Assembly (NCBI RefSeq): GCF_030463535.1 | Contig: NC_132880.1 | Location: 38,535,342-38,599,341 of the forward strand | DNA length: 64,000 nt | Direction: 5' to 3' | From: Salminus brasiliensis | Lineage: Eukaryota > Chordata > Actinopteri > Characiformes > Bryconidae | Shown: piece by piece, positions 1-12,079 of the stretch | How positions within the stretch are numbered: position 1 is the first letter of the stretch | Layout of the letters: every line of letters starts with the position of its first letter | The notes under the pieces: generated by a model | What the model was told of the DNA's origin: nothing | Database searches by the model: none | The model's input: the letters and a program-made list of their open reading frames with translations, nothing else | Translations under genes and position numbers: made by a program

Positions 1-100
1 GAATAGCTGTAACAGGGTTGAACTGCTTTCATACACCACAGTGCTGTGTGGCACAGCTTAACGTCAGCCTTGCAGTAATTTGCTGTAATTACAGAAAATA

Positions 101-480
101 CACTATATGTCCAAATATTTGTGGACACCCTTTCTAATGAATGCTTTCAGCTACTTTAAGCTGCACCCATTGCTGACACAGAAGTGCAAATGCGCACACA
201 CAGCTTGTCTAGTCCCTGTAGAGAAGAATTGCCAAAAGAATGGGACTCTCTGGAGCAGATAAACATGAACCTAATGGCACATTGTCTAATGCTAGGCGTG
301 GCCTAGAGAGGTATAAAGCCCCCCAGCATTGAGCTGTGGAGCAGTGGAACTGTGTTCTTTGATATGATGATGCTTCATCCAGTACCTAAGTTGAGGATTT
401 AGGGATGAGGTGTGGCAATCCAATCTTCTCAGTCCTGACCTCACTATTGCACAGGCGTTCCAATACTTTTGTACGTATAG
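101..480. mobile_element. short TA-flanked non-autonomous element, copy 1
   Basis: Imperfect terminal inverted repeats (CACTATATGTCCAAATATTT on the left, ...CAATACTTTTGTACGTATAG on the right) are flanked by TA on both sides, as for Tc1/mariner insertions. The 380-bp interior has no transposase. Related copies are at 39722-40146, 50286-50550 (inverted) and 58590-59046. Confidence 0.7.
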
Positions 481-1211
481 TATGCCCCCAGAGAATGTGA
501 TTTCACAATGCAATGATGATTATCGTACTTTACTTTGAAAACTTTACTGTGTTAAATATGGGGAATTAGATATAACACAAGACACAGACAACACTAGACA
601 AAGTGTAAATAAGCAAGATAATGCCTTACAGTAACATGCACTAACAAAACTAGGCTCAAAGCTCAACAGTACCTACGGACAGATGGTACAATGTCTAAGA
701 TTGTTCTGCGCAGTACAGAGTACTGCAGAGTTTTGCATGTTACATGTGCTAAAAATTAACTTCCTTTGCTGCCAACACAACTGATGCAACTAATAATTTA
801 AAGTACAGGCTATTTCTGAGATGAACTGTCATATCACACAAGACATAGTTCAAGTGATAGGCTGCCCATGGGCAATATTAAGACATTTAAAGATATGGAA
901 CATATGAAGTTTCCACTGAACTTTTCTGAGAGATATTTCAAAACGTGTCAAATGGGTGGTTCACGCTGCCTAACCATCAAAGTTTTCACATGTATGTCAA
1001 GTGCACATACTGTATAACCATGTGTGCTGTATGGGCATGCAGGAACTAGTGCTAGATAAAGTAAGATGGAGTAGCATTTATCATGGCCGGAGCATTACGT
1101 GTGTAATAGAAACACTACCTTTTCATGGTGGTCCATCCATTGTAGACATTTAGTTTATCTGTGGAGAGATTCCATAGAACTATGTATTTTTATTACTGAG
1201 TCATATATGGC

Positions 1212-1524
1212 TACACATATCTGATAAAAAGAACATGGTCAGTGGTTCGTGTGTCTTCCTCATTTCACCAGAGGAAGTGTGCAGCCAGACACTGCGTTCA
1301 CACATTTAGACTCGAGCCTCATACTGAAATGGTCAGTACAGGGTGTTCTGCAGGACCTTCAGTGTCTTCTGCTGATCCAGCCTAAGCAGATCTTACTGGG
1401 CCACCGGTTGTCTGCATGGAAGCAGCTACACAGGTCCACCTACGATGACTGGCCTGCCTTCACTGCAGTTCAGTGTTCTCTAATGATGAGGGGATATGTG
1501 TCAGTTTAACAGCTGAAGCAGAGG
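1212..1524 (+). other. possible non-coding 5' exon of sla
   Basis: A good splice donor (GCAGAG followed by GTAAGTGAC) sits at 1524/1525, about 1 kb upstream of the sla start codon. An AG acceptor just before the ATG (exon from 2540) is preceded by a pyrimidine-leaning stretch. Mammalian SLA also has upstream non-coding exons. The 5' limit given is only a guess, and no transcript evidence is available. Confidence 0.3.
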
Positions 1525-2540
1525 TAAGTGACACTTTGGGCTTTTCTTTGGGCTCTTTGACTGTTCAAAGTATTTCTCTGGGTGCCAAGATACAAGGTAT
1601 GATTACGGTAGTATGTGACAAGCTAAAAGAGGACATTTCACCAGGCGTAGGGTTACAACGGCCAAATACAGCTTGCCATTGCTTTTCACACTGTCGCAAG
1701 TCTGATAGTTCATTTAAGGTTACCTCCTCTTGTGCAAATATAACACCATTGTAAACCAAGTAGGTCATTTACGATAGAATACTGCAAATTCTGATGCAGG
1801 CGGGTTTACCCATATGTGTTTTTTCAAACCCTTAGTGTTAATACTGGGCCCCTCACCATGCTAATGCGTGTGGTGGTCTGTGGTAAGGCCTTAACATGGG
1901 CTTGCTATTTCTAGCACCTCCTAGCAGTTAACCTAGTTAAGCCTAAAGAACTGTGGGTAGATCTACACATTTTTCTCTTAAATTAAATGTTTAGATTAAA
2001 TGAGATTAGATGTATTTCATATTATCCTCAACCTTAGTCACAGGAAACAATGAATAGGAGTTGAATAATAAATGTGACTGTTCAAAATTTAAATAATATG
2101 TCTGGAATCCATGGAGTCAAGGTGATTCATACATGTTTTTAATGAAATATAGACAGATGCCTTAGATTACTTTCGCTGTCTTCAGACTGATTTTTGCTTT
2201 ATAATTAATGTATTGTTGATGAATCAAAAAATAAGTGCAAAGACCTGCTTCTGCTAAAGTCCATTGTTTTCTGTACCAAAAGCAATTTGTTATGCATAGT
2301 GTTGCAAAGGGGTGTCCAATGGAAAATTGTGGTAGGCCTTGGCTCCCCACAGCTTCCCCATCCTGCTGAGCATGTCTAGCTGGAGATAACACTGCAGCCA
2401 CTTTGGGGAAGTTACGAAATGGAAATGGCAGCAGTGACAGTTGTAGGGCTTTAAGACTGTTGTCAAAATCTATTTGGTTGCATGTAAAATGGGTGGAATG
2501 TCTGTGTGTGACACTGCAGCTTTGTTCCTGGATTGCCAGC

Positions 2541-2604
2541 ATGGGAAATGCAATTAAAAGCCAAGAGGGGCGGCCTGAGACTAATCCAAGTGACGCACTA
2601 AAAG
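2541..2604 (+). CDS. sla: sla coding exon 1 (myristoylation signal)
   Basis: The exon encodes 21 residues beginning MGNAIKSQEG, followed by one base of a split codon. The ATG was chosen because it gives the MGN N-terminus expected for SLAP and lies just after an AG acceptor. The donor is AAAG followed by GTAGGC. Gly2 is the expected myristoylation site. Confidence 0.88.
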
Positions 2605-4450
2605 GTAGGCTGTTTTGGCTTTCATCAGATATATCAAATTCTCATCTTCAGAAGTTTGATCTCTCATATATATTATATAAATATTCCCTGCTAATACACA
2701 TATTAACATCAAAACATACTAATATTGAATAGATATTACATGGATATTTAATACATAAGAATTTCTATAGTGGTCATAAGTCAGGTCAAGTGAATTAAGC
2801 AAAACGTATGCAGAGAGACTGTGATGCATGCTGTCTTGATGTATCTTATATATAATATTTGACTTTAGCAGATCTCATGCATGCTCCAAACAACGATGTT
2901 ACTACATCATGACACATTCTTTAGACATGGAGCTACAACCGTCATATTTTCATTGTCCATGCATTGTATCAACGCACTGATAGAAATTTGGACAGAACAA
3001 GGATGCTAGCTAACATTAAGTCTTATGCACAGCATCCCAGCTTTAGTATAGTGTAGTATATATATATGTGCCAGATAATGTCAGTCAAATTCACAATATG
3101 TAATATGTAAACGTCCTGCTTCATATTTAATACAGGAACATTGTAAATATTGCTAGCATGCTGAACATGTAACACAGAGGCTGCTGTTAGTCTCAGCTCA
3201 GAACCTCAACCATCACAGCAGATGTGTTAGCTCAGAAAAAAAATATATTTAAGTTAAGATCTCCTCAGACAAAGATCAGAAAAGACATAACTAAAGGATT
3301 ACTAAAGGATTAAATGCACAAATAAATCTATAAATATGTCATTATTTATTACATAGAAACATATGATTATATACACAAATACATTTATAAGAAAATTAAT
3401 GGATAAATAAATCCATATGTAAAAATAAGTAGAAAAAAAATATTTTTGTTTACATTTTGTTATTAACATTTTACTTGTTTATTAATGTATGTACCATTTG
3501 TTTTTACTTATACATAAATCATTTGTATTTATTTATGCATTCATTTATTATGAGTGTTTGGAACAACATACTTATTTAGTATTTTATTTATTTATTATTG
3601 TATTTACTTTCTTATTTATTATGTAATTTATTGTTCATTTTGTCAAATCTGATCTTTCCAGTAAATTTAATGCAAAAACATACTGTCGCTATCACACAAC
3701 AATATATATTTTTTATTATCATGTGAATCTGGCAGTAGTTTTATATTGTGTCGACCTTTCATGATGAATTGACAAACAGAAACTCCAAAAAAAAATCGCT
3801 GTACTTTGACTTCTATTTTTAAAGTTAAGTTTTTTTCTTTTTCGTTTGTGCGACAGCGATGATATATTTACATATATTTCACATATATGTTGAGTATGTG
3901 GAAATACTGTACACAGTGTTCTTCTGTATTAAAACTGAACTGTACTGACAGTGTATATTTCTGTCCAACTTTAGTTACAGACTATGACAACTTGGTAGTA
4001 CTTGCTGACTACCCATGCCGTGACATCAGTGAGCCAATCTTTAAGATGGGGGAGATACTTAGGGGTCTGTCTGAGTAAGTATGAGCTTATTAAAATGTCT
4101 TTGAGGTGAACATCTGCAGGTCTCAGGCAGTGTTCTACTGGTTTTATGATGTGCTGCTGTTTTATGATGTGCAGGGATGGCTGTTGGTGGAGAGTTCGCT
4201 CTTTCCAGACAGGAACTGAGAACTACATCCCAAATAATCATGTGGCAAAGGTTTATCACGGGTGAGTAGTGCACATTAAATCCAAACATGGCATGTTAAT
4301 TATCAGACAGTGATGTACACCACTATAAAAAATGCCATTTGCCAGAGAGTCTGGGGAGTTAACTCCTTAAATTCCAGCTTTATAAGTTAGTTATAAATCA
4401 TGAAACATATAGGGGAGAGTGGACATGCAAAAACATTTTATATATTAATG

Positions 4451-4485
<35 letters not shown>

Positions 4486-4847
4486 ATTATTATTATTATT
4501 ATTATTTATACTAAAAACTTCTCGAGCAGAATTAATATATAATTTTAAAAGGCTGATGGGCTAGATGTGCTGGTTGCTAAAAGCTCTGGTAAAATAATGC
4601 AGACTCAGTTATAATTCTGTGAAATTCTATGCTGATTGAACCACATGGGTTGTCTAACATACATTAAACATTTCTGCACCAAAATAAAGAGGCCTTGTCA
4701 ATATTTCTGATCACATAGAACAGCATCAACCTCATACATTTAAATATATTTTAATTACTTCTGTAATAAATGTCCACGAATCTGTGCTTAATAACATCCA
4801 TTCGATTAACTTTTTATATATATATATATATATATTTTATATATATA

Positions 4848-4878
<31 letters not shown>

Positions 4879-7515
4879 TATACTAAAAACTTCTCGAGCA
4901 GAATTAATATATAATTTTAAAAGGCTGATGGGCTAGATGTGCTGGTTGCTAAAAGCTCTGGTAAAATAATGCAGACTCAGTTATAATTCTGTGAAATTCT
5001 ATGCTGATTGAACCACATGGGTTGTCTAACATACATTAAACATTTCTGCACCAAAATAAAGAGGCCTTGTCAATATTTCTGATCACATAGAACAGCATCA
5101 ACCTCATACATTTAAATATATTTTAATTACTTCTGTAATAAATGTCCACGAATCTGTGCTTAAAAACATCCATTCGATTAACTTTGTTAATCTGATATGG
5201 AGGGAAATGGACTTGTCTACTTTGGTTGGGTTCATTTTAATACTATGTGGAGGCTGCAATTTAGCCTGGCTAGCGCTCAAAGTGAGCTGTTTAATTATGC
5301 TTTAAAATGGTGCTGTATTACAGGCAGCAAGCGGATGATTAACATACTATAAGTGTGACCTATACACACAACTCAGTCTTCATAAACGCTTATAATAAAA
5401 AGGTTATGTTTATGATACTTTTAGTGTGAAGCTGATGCTCTGAAATGTTGCAGATGATGATGATGATGTTATGAGAATATGAAAAGACCATAACTTGAAC
5501 CTTAAATTACATACAGTATCCATTATACACTGGATTAGGTTGTGCCCCACTCTCCCTTACTATGAATTATATAATAACTAGTATAATGCTCACATGGGGG
5601 TCTTTAGTTTCTGAGAAAGTATCGAAGGATTGAAATGTAGGTACACATGCAGGCCTTCATGCCTTGAACCCTAGGTTTATTCTTCAGTTGTTCTTAGTTC
5701 TAGTGCAGAAACTTTAGTGCTTTATTTGAGAATGACTAGGTTCAGCATATGTTGTGGAGTCCCACAAGGTTCTATTTTAGGGCCTATGAAACTGATGTTA
5801 AATATCACAGCGATGTACACGTAGGTATGAGAGTAAGGAACTGGAGTGTGGGCTTACATGCAGTGTCTAAGGGGTTACATTTTGTGTAATTATGTGTTAA
5901 AAACATATGTTTCTGTGCAACTAAAATGATTAAAGTAGACTGCAGCAGTAGATAATCTATAAGCGTGTTATTGGTTATGTCAAGGTGGCTGTTTGAGGGA
6001 GTGGCAAGGCAAAAAGCGGAGGAGCTGCTACGCTTACCCAGCAACACAGTCGGTTCTTTTCTCATCAGAGAGAGTCCAAGCCAGCGAGGTGAGAACCTTC
6101 CTGACCTGACTAACCCTTACAGCTCAGACTAAAGGTTGAAAGTATTAGTGTGGAAAACAAATGAAACATGAGTCTATAAATGGCAGTGATCATGGCTGAT
6201 GCTTCCTGCAGGTGTGTATTCTCTATCTGTGAGACACAGAGTCATTAAGCACTATAAGATCTTCCGCATGGCCAACAGCTGGTACTACATCTCTCCTCGG
6301 CTCACCTTCCAGTGTCTGGAGGACATGGTCAACCACTACTCAGGTGAGAAATAAACACTAATTAGGCAGAGAACAGTGGAACTTAAGGTTGCTTGCTGTT
6401 TATTGGCCAGTATATATAACATGTACAGTGTCGGTGGAAAGTTTAAGGACATCTTCTCCTGAAAGTAATGTTTGCTTCTTTTTATTCTTAGTTTTCAATA
6501 AAGGAGGAATTCCACCAGTTTAGTTCATTTAAATAGTTGTAAATAAATGCTATTTGATGTGAAATGTGCTGATCTAGAGAAACCAGAGTCTTGAGTCAGA
6601 ATTGTTCACAGTGGTGATAGGACGCTTATAGAATCTGTCACAGAAAACCCAGACTAAATAGTCACAGGTAAGTTGTTAGGCAGAATAAGTGTATTCCTTA
6701 GGGGCTAAATGAGTGTGACCGCTGTGCAGGTCCAAACATTCAGAGATTGCCAGATTGCCAGTTTGCCAGAATCTTGCCGACATCACAGCCATCGGTGAGG
6801 AGGCCCTCACCCTTTCTATAGAGCCCTCAGTCTCCCCTTATCCCTTAGCCCTCGTCCACACGTATCCGGGTACTTGATACATTAAAAATGAAGGCTTTTG
6901 TCTGTGTTTTGGCCTCCCGTCCACACAAACACATCCTTTTGGTCACTAAAAGCTTTTGGAAAACGCTCTCCAAGGTGGAGATTTATGAAAATTCTGTTGT
7001 TGCGTGGATGGAGAAAATAGAGCTTTATGAAAACACTGTATGTATGTTCTGGCTGAATCTTAAATACCTCCTTACTCCCTTTATAGTGAACTACATAAGT
7101 CATAAAACTACTAAATCTACACACAGACAGCACTAGATTTCAGATTTTTACATACGGATAAATATAAATACTATTTATATTGTTCTATTACAAATATGTT
7201 CTATTACAAATATGTCATGCTCTATCCGTATTGAAATCAGTATTTTTTGTATAGTACACTACATAGGGAGTGGTGTGTAATTTGGCACACTCTGTGTTTC
7301 TTTCCTCCTTCGTGGTGTTTTGATGTCTCTCCTTATGAGGTACTATTGCCCCATACAAGGCTTGACCTTTGGTCAATGCTAATGCCACCGTTTCCATCTG
7401 TGTGTGGATAGAAATATATTTCAAAAACAGAGGGAGGGAAATCTCCATTTATATGCACATATGGACGCCCAATGTAGATGTCAGCTGACGTAAGAGAGCA
7501 TGTAATAGAGTATGG

Positions 7516-7566
<51 letters not shown>

Positions 7567-9228
7567 TTATTTGTACAAAATAATTCATGTCCGTTTTCAT
7601 CCCTCTCTTCAGAGTGCTCAGATGGTATCTGCTGCGTTCTTACTTCCCCGTGTCTGTCTCTTTCTAACACTCCTGCGAACCTGACCACACAAGCGCCCCC
7701 TGTGGTGATGCGCCGTAACTTTGACTGGAGAAAAGTGGAAAGGTGAGTACAGGAAATGCTGTCATTTAACTTGGAGATCAAAGCAGCTCTGAGTGAGAGC
7801 TCACTCATAGCAGGTCCAGGAATATTTGTGTGCAGGATTTGCTGGAATTTTGCAGAATCTATTCCTCACTACACCTATGCAATATTGGCAGTGCCACTGA
7901 ATGCAACACAACCCCTAAGCATGATGCATTCACCCCTATGTTTTACAGTTGATAAGGTGCTCTTTTCAGGGGTGTCCCAATCCAGCCCCCCAGTCCAATC
8001 CAAATCTCTTAATGTTTGAGTTTCAGCCAATACTGATCCTAGCTTTGTGTTTGTATAAATAACACAGACGTATAGTTTAGATAAGAAGTGCTGCTGATTA
8101 TTACTGAAGTACAATCACAACAGTTTCTGTAATGTCACACACTATTTTTAGAGTGTTTAAAATCTCTTTCCAGTTTAATATGACCTCCGCAGTCCAATCA
8201 CTTGTACATGTGTGTATGTATCGTGGTACACACACTGAACTGATACTAATGTGAAATCATTTTATAGGGAGGTGAATGATCTGTGATTTGCTGTTCTATA
8301 GCGTGTGTGCATTAGCCTTAGCGTTAGCCTCCTTTACACAACTCTGAACGCGCTGAGCAGTGCTGGTTTAAAAACAAAGAAAAGCAAGAGGTTCTCCCAC
8401 AGGTAAAGGAGAGCTTTTCAGCAATAGTGTTATACAGTATACTTTCATATCTTTTAGCTATGTGTTTTATTATGGTTTCATGTTCCACTGTTACAGTTAC
8501 CTTTTGAGAATGCTCACAGCTTAAGGCTGCAGGCTGTGTAATTTATAATCTCCAATAAGCAATTTCAGCTGCAGATACTATCTAATGTTTTTTTTAGCTC
8601 AACTTTAAATGTATAGTTGACTAAACTCAAATGCAGTAGTGTGTAATAAGCCTTTCTGCATTATGGGGTAATGACATTTTGAGGATGCCAGAGCGGTTAA
8701 AACATAGAACTGTAACTGGATTGGGATTAAAATAGCCTATACCTGAACAATTAAAATATGCCTGGATTGGTCCTGATCCCAATCCACTTGATTGGATTGG
8801 GGCATCTCTACTTTTTGTGAAATAATTTGTTTTTGTTCTCCAAAACCCTTGTACCTGTTTTGTGAGGAAATTACACACAAAGTGAAGCTTTTTTGCATGT
8901 TGCAGTCTTGTGTTTTGCATGTTCCAGTATCACTCTGTGATATTTGCAGTATAGCAAAGGCCATTATCTCGATAATGAAGAAGTGAATGCATGAATGGAT
9001 GAATGCTGTTTTTTCATGAACAGGTCCCAGCTGCTGAACCCCTCTGACCAGAGTGGTGCAGAAAACAGGCAGAACACGGTGAGCTTTGGGGTGAGGAATA
9101 GCATCGCGGCCTATCTCTCAGTATCTGATATAAAGGAACGCCCCAAAATCCCCCGGAGCAAGAAGAGCAAGTCTGTCTACGTGATGCCTGACTCCAGCAA
9201 TATGGAAACAGAGGAGGACAATGAGTAG
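2541..9228 (+). CDS. sla: Src-like adaptor protein (SLAP), complete 7-coding-exon gene
   Basis: The coding segments are 2541-2604, 3981-4074, 4175-4261, 5985-6088, 6212-6343, 7613-7742 and 9024-9228. Their lengths sum to 816 nt: 271 codons plus a TAG stop, with every exon bounded by AG/GT and all phases matching. The protein starts MGNAIKS, a myristoylation-type N-terminus like the mammalian MGNSMKS. An SH3 domain lies at about residues 26-79 (LADYP, DGCWW, YIP). An SH2 domain follows from W83 to about 175, with FLIRES carrying the phosphotyrosine-binding Arg110 and the YISPRLTFQCLED block. The C-terminal tail has FGVRNSIAAYLS, matching the SLAP tail that binds Cbl. There is no kinase domain. 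Human SLA is 276 residues, so the length fits. By family knowledge the protein sits at membranes and directs Cbl-dependent down-regulation of TCR, BCR and receptor tyrosine kinases. SLA2 is less likely because of the MGN start and the DYPxxDIS motif. Which teleost copy (sla1a or sla1b) cannot be decided here. Confidence 0.95.
3981..4074 (+). CDS. sla: sla coding exon 2 (SH3, first half)
   Basis: The acceptor is TTACAG before ACTATGAC and the donor is GA followed by GTAAGTATG. The exon encodes DYDNLVVLADYPCRDISEP and the following residues up to E53, the first beta strands of the SH3 domain. Reading through the donor meets TAA at once, so retention of this intron would stop the protein at about residue 53. 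Confidence 0.93.
4175..4261 (+). CDS. sla: sla coding exon 3 (SH3, second half)
   Basis: The acceptor is GATGTGCAG and the donor is CACG followed by GTGAGT after one more G. The exon encodes residues 53-82, including the paired tryptophans of DGCWWRV and the ENYIPNNHVAKVYHG end of the SH3 domain. Intron 2, just upstream, is only 100 bp. Confidence 0.95.
4441..5188. repeat. 372-bp tandem duplication in sla intron 3
   Basis: The block from TATACTAAAAACTTCTCGAG (4507) to CATTCGATTAACTTT (4813) recurs at 4879-5185 with a constant offset of 372 bp. Only one base difference was noticed (TTAATAACATCC against TTAAAAACATCC). Each copy is preceded by an (AT)n(TTA)n microsatellite, which probably promoted the duplication. 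Confidence 0.9.
5985..6088 (+). CDS. sla: sla coding exon 4 (SH2, first half)
   Basis: The acceptor is ATGTCAAG and the donor is CGAG followed by GTGAGAAC. The exon encodes residues 82-117: WLFEGVARQKAEELL, then GSFLIRES. Arg110 in FLIRES is the phosphotyrosine-binding arginine of SH2 domains. Confidence 0.95.
6212..6343 (+). CDS. sla: sla coding exon 5 (SH2, second half)
   Basis: The acceptor is CTTCCTGCAG and the donor is TCAG followed by GTGAGAA. The exon encodes residues 117-161: VYSLSVRHRVIKHYKIFR, then NSWYYISPRLTFQCLEDMV. This is the most conserved part of the protein, with only scattered differences from mammalian SLA. Confidence 0.96.
6848..7260. repeat. decayed dispersed repeat fragments in sla intron 5
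   Basis: The CGTCCACACGTATCCGGGTA start and the later CCCGTCCACACAAACAC, CACTAAAAGC and GGAAAACGC blocks resemble a repeat common in teleost genomes. The following CCTTTATAGTGAACTACATA and GTACACTACATAGGGAG blocks resemble a second family, also seen at 27960-28250. Assignment to named families would need a repeat library. Confidence 0.4.
7516..7564. repeat. (TG)n microsatellite
   Basis: About 24 perfect TG units lie 50 bp upstream of sla coding exon 6. Confidence 0.97.
7613..7742 (+). CDS. sla: sla coding exon 6 (end of SH2 and linker)
   Basis: The acceptor is CCCTCTCTTCAG and the donor is GAAAG followed by GTGAGTAC. The exon encodes ECSDGICCVLTSPCL, the end of the SH2 domain, then a Pro/Thr linker ending RRNFDWRKVER. 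A (TG)n microsatellite ends about 50 bp before the exon. Confidence 0.94.
7835..7995. mobile_element. transposon fragment shared with 60380-60490
   Basis: The stretch GCCACTGAATGCAACACAACCCC, AGCATGATGCATTCACCCC, then TTTTACAGTTGATAAGGTG parallels 60400-60480 (GCCACTGGCTGCGACACAAACCC, AGCATGATTGATCCACCCC, CTTAACAGTTGGAAAGGTG). This marks two decayed copies of one dispersed element. It lies in sla intron 6. Confidence 0.55.
9024..9228 (+). CDS. sla: sla coding exon 7 (C-terminal tail and stop)
   Basis: The acceptor is TTTTTTCATGAACAG and the stop is TAG at 9226-9228. The exon encodes residues 204-271. The segment SFGVRNSIAAYLSVSD resembles the mammalian SLAP tail (YGLRESIASYLSL), the family's Cbl-interaction region. 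A basic patch (PRSKKSKS) and an acidic end (METEEDNE) follow. Confidence 0.93.
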
Positions 9229-10663
9229 ACAGGCAGAGACGTTCCGAGCTCATGGAAGTTTGGAGTTCAATTACACAGGTACTTACTGGCATGAAGGATG
9301 GGCATTTGTGTGTCTGAGCTTTACAGCTGAGCATAGATTTTTCATGTAAACACTGGACGTCTGACTGAATCTCTCAAACTGTTAATATTAAGAGGAATGG
9401 AGAAGGCTTGGGAATTTTGGATGTAGTCACACCGGACTGTCCTATTAAGGGCATGTTTATTGTTAAAGTTGATGTGCATGTGTCTGTACATACAAAAGCA
9501 CACACCTACAACCACACACACCTTTATCAGACCCTTCATACTGTGTGGAAAGAAAAAAAGGAGATGGGAATCATACGGACACTCAAATCAAATACTATAT
9601 TTTCCTCCAGAATCTGAGCTTTGGATGAAAACACAAGTCTGGATTTTCTTTCTTTTCCTTTTGGACCACAAGAAGAGCTCAGCTTATTTTCAAAAGTATT
9701 TGGCTCTTTCCTTACACAGGAATTAAGGCTTTGTGCTGAATTGCAGCGGAGGACACACCGTGTCTCTCTGTCTAGGCAAACTTCCGCACAAACAGCATGC
9801 TGACCGCTCCTTGGCTGACCTCGACTCTTCGTTCTGCTCTGCTGTTTGGATGAAGAGTGTCAAACTTTTTAAAGCCTCATGCTCCAAAATGGGATGTTAA
9901 TGAGAGACATTTGTTTGTGTCAAGCTTCCATCTGAGATCACTTAAGCAGTACTTCTAGCGAAGCTGAAAGGACGTCCGATCACTTTGTCTTTATTACAGC
10001 TTAGGGACGCATGATGGTTTTCCGTTTCTGAATTCTCTTGGATAAAACCTGCTTTAATGCACATTTAATGAGTCGTTCTGGGTGTCCTTTCACTGTCATA
10101 TTTCACAGTGTTACTGCTTTCGACAAAGTTTCAGTTAGCAGTGCTTTAGTATTAGCATTAGCGCCTAAAAGAAACTGGGTTAGTGTGTTTACAGACTGTA
10201 CTTGTTTAAAGTAACTGGACATGTTTTATATCTAAACTTTTGCTTCTTTAGTGTTGAGCTAGAACAATGTAAGGTGTATAGGCCACATAACACTGGAACA
10301 ATGTAAAGGCAAGTCAACTTAAAATGATAAAGTTACTTATTACAAAACATATTTTTCAACAATACTTTATGTACATAATGAGTTGAGCCTCAGTTTAGTC
10401 TTATCAGAAACTTATGATCGTCTTACACTTGATCAGCAGCAGTTAGACAGTTGTGCCACTCTAGAGCTGTGAAATTACAATACATAAAAAAGCGTTTTGT
10501 GCAAAAAAGTGTTGTGCAACTTTCTAACAGCCAGCTTGTCAAGTGACAGGAGATCATACGTTTGACACCACAGCCCTCAATGGTCAAACGGGGATCAGGG
10601 AATTCCCAACTGGCAGATAAGAATAAACTGCAAATCAATGAAGGGGGGCAGCAGCTTAATAAA
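9229..10663 (+). other. presumed sla 3' UTR with candidate poly(A) signals
   Basis: No coding sequence is seen after the sla stop. The first canonical AATAAA hexamers downstream are at 10622-10627 and 10658-10663, giving a possible 1.4-kb 3' UTR. The true transcript end cannot be fixed from sequence alone. Confidence 0.4.
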
Positions 10664-11257
10664 TAGGTTATGAAAACACCCTGTAATCAGTTTCTTTTTC
10701 ATTTTAAATTGGCTTGCCTTTAGTGATGTGATGAGTTGAGATATGTAGAGAATCTGCTGGCTGAGCACAGCTCTCACATCTGTAGCAGGTGCACACGTTC
10801 AGGCAGTGAAAACCACTACAGAGCACTGAGCCTGTTGCATGGTTTCACACTCTGCTGCTTCACAGAGTGTAGTTACATCAGTTATTAGGTTCTATTACGT
10901 TTTCAGTTTTTCAATGGCAGGCCAATTTTGGTTCAGTAAAGGGCCAGCGGAGTCAAAAACGGCAATGCCAAAGGAAACAATGGTTCTCTAATGGACTGTA
11001 CAATTATGTTGCTAAACACTTTACATGAATTGTGCTGTTAGAACGTAATTGATTTCCTAGTATTTATATGTTAGTTAGATGCTTGCTAAGTATTTGGTAC
11101 TACTTAGAAACTGGTCAAGTATTTAGTATTTATTAACCTAATACATGGTTAACTCAGGGCTTAACTGTGTACTAATTACAGTCAGTCAACTGATGTGTGT
11201 TTAATCATGTAAAACTAAACTAAAATTAACATTAGAACTTGTACTTGCAATCACTGA
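10664..11257. other. intergenic, nothing recognised
   Basis: Short frames only. No repeat family or conserved motif was recognised. Confidence 0.5.
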
Positions 11258-11792
11258 GCATTTTATTAGGAACACTATACTAACACCGTGTAGGGCCTCC
11301 GTTTGCTCTCAGAACACAATTCTTAATGGCATGGATTCCATTGAGATTGCAGCCCATGTTGGTATGACTTCATCAAGCAGGTCCAATACATTTTTTTGAT
11401 GCACCTTCATGCTCTCTGTCATACCACATCCCACAGCGTTCTATTGGATTGGAGGGCCACTAAAGAACATTGAACTCTTGCTTTGTGACATGTATTAGCC
11501 ATTAGAAGATGTGTATATGGTCAGCAGCAAAACTTAAATAAGCTGTGGCATTCAACTGAGGATAACTTGGTATTAACAGGCCCAAAATATACCAAGAAAC
11601 CATTTCCCGCACCATTATACTTTGCTTTGCGGGTTGCGTCCATTGATTCATGCTGTTGCCGTCAAATTCTGACCCTCCTATCTGTGGGCCTCAGTAGAAA
11701 TTGAGGTTCAGCAGACCAGGCTACATTTTTTCCAGGTTTGGTGAGCCTGTGCCCACTGCAGCCTCAGCATTCTGTTCTTGGCCCATCATGCC
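11258..11792 (-). mobile_element. degenerate Tc1-like transposase remnant
   Basis: Read on the minus strand, the sequence runs from CCAAGAACAGAATGCTGAGG through TCTACTGAGGCCC and GTCAGAATTTG to an end at ATTGTGTTCTGAGAGC and GTGTTCCTAATAAAATGCTCAGTGA. This order and wording match the C-terminal two-thirds and 3' terminus of a Tc1-family transposase known from fish. Many stops and indels make it non-coding. A related fragment is at 51280-51460. Confidence 0.7.
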
Positions 11793-12079
11793 TTTGAGGC
11801 TCCACTGAAGGACACTTTTTTCTGGACAAGCTGAGAGACACAGAACCATCACTGAAAGTGAAAGAAGCATGTGGACTGACATGGCAGAGTAATAATTCTG
11901 GATTTTACACAAATATGGCTCTTGCAAGCAGTGCCCTGCCTGCTTCATCAGAGTTACATAGTGCAGTTAGCAGCGTGCTGGGCCCAGTGTAGCAATGACA
12001 GTGATTCTGTTCTCCCTATTATAGGTCAATGGAGTATCACAAGGATTTTGAAGCTGTTGTTTTAGGGTTATAATCAAGG

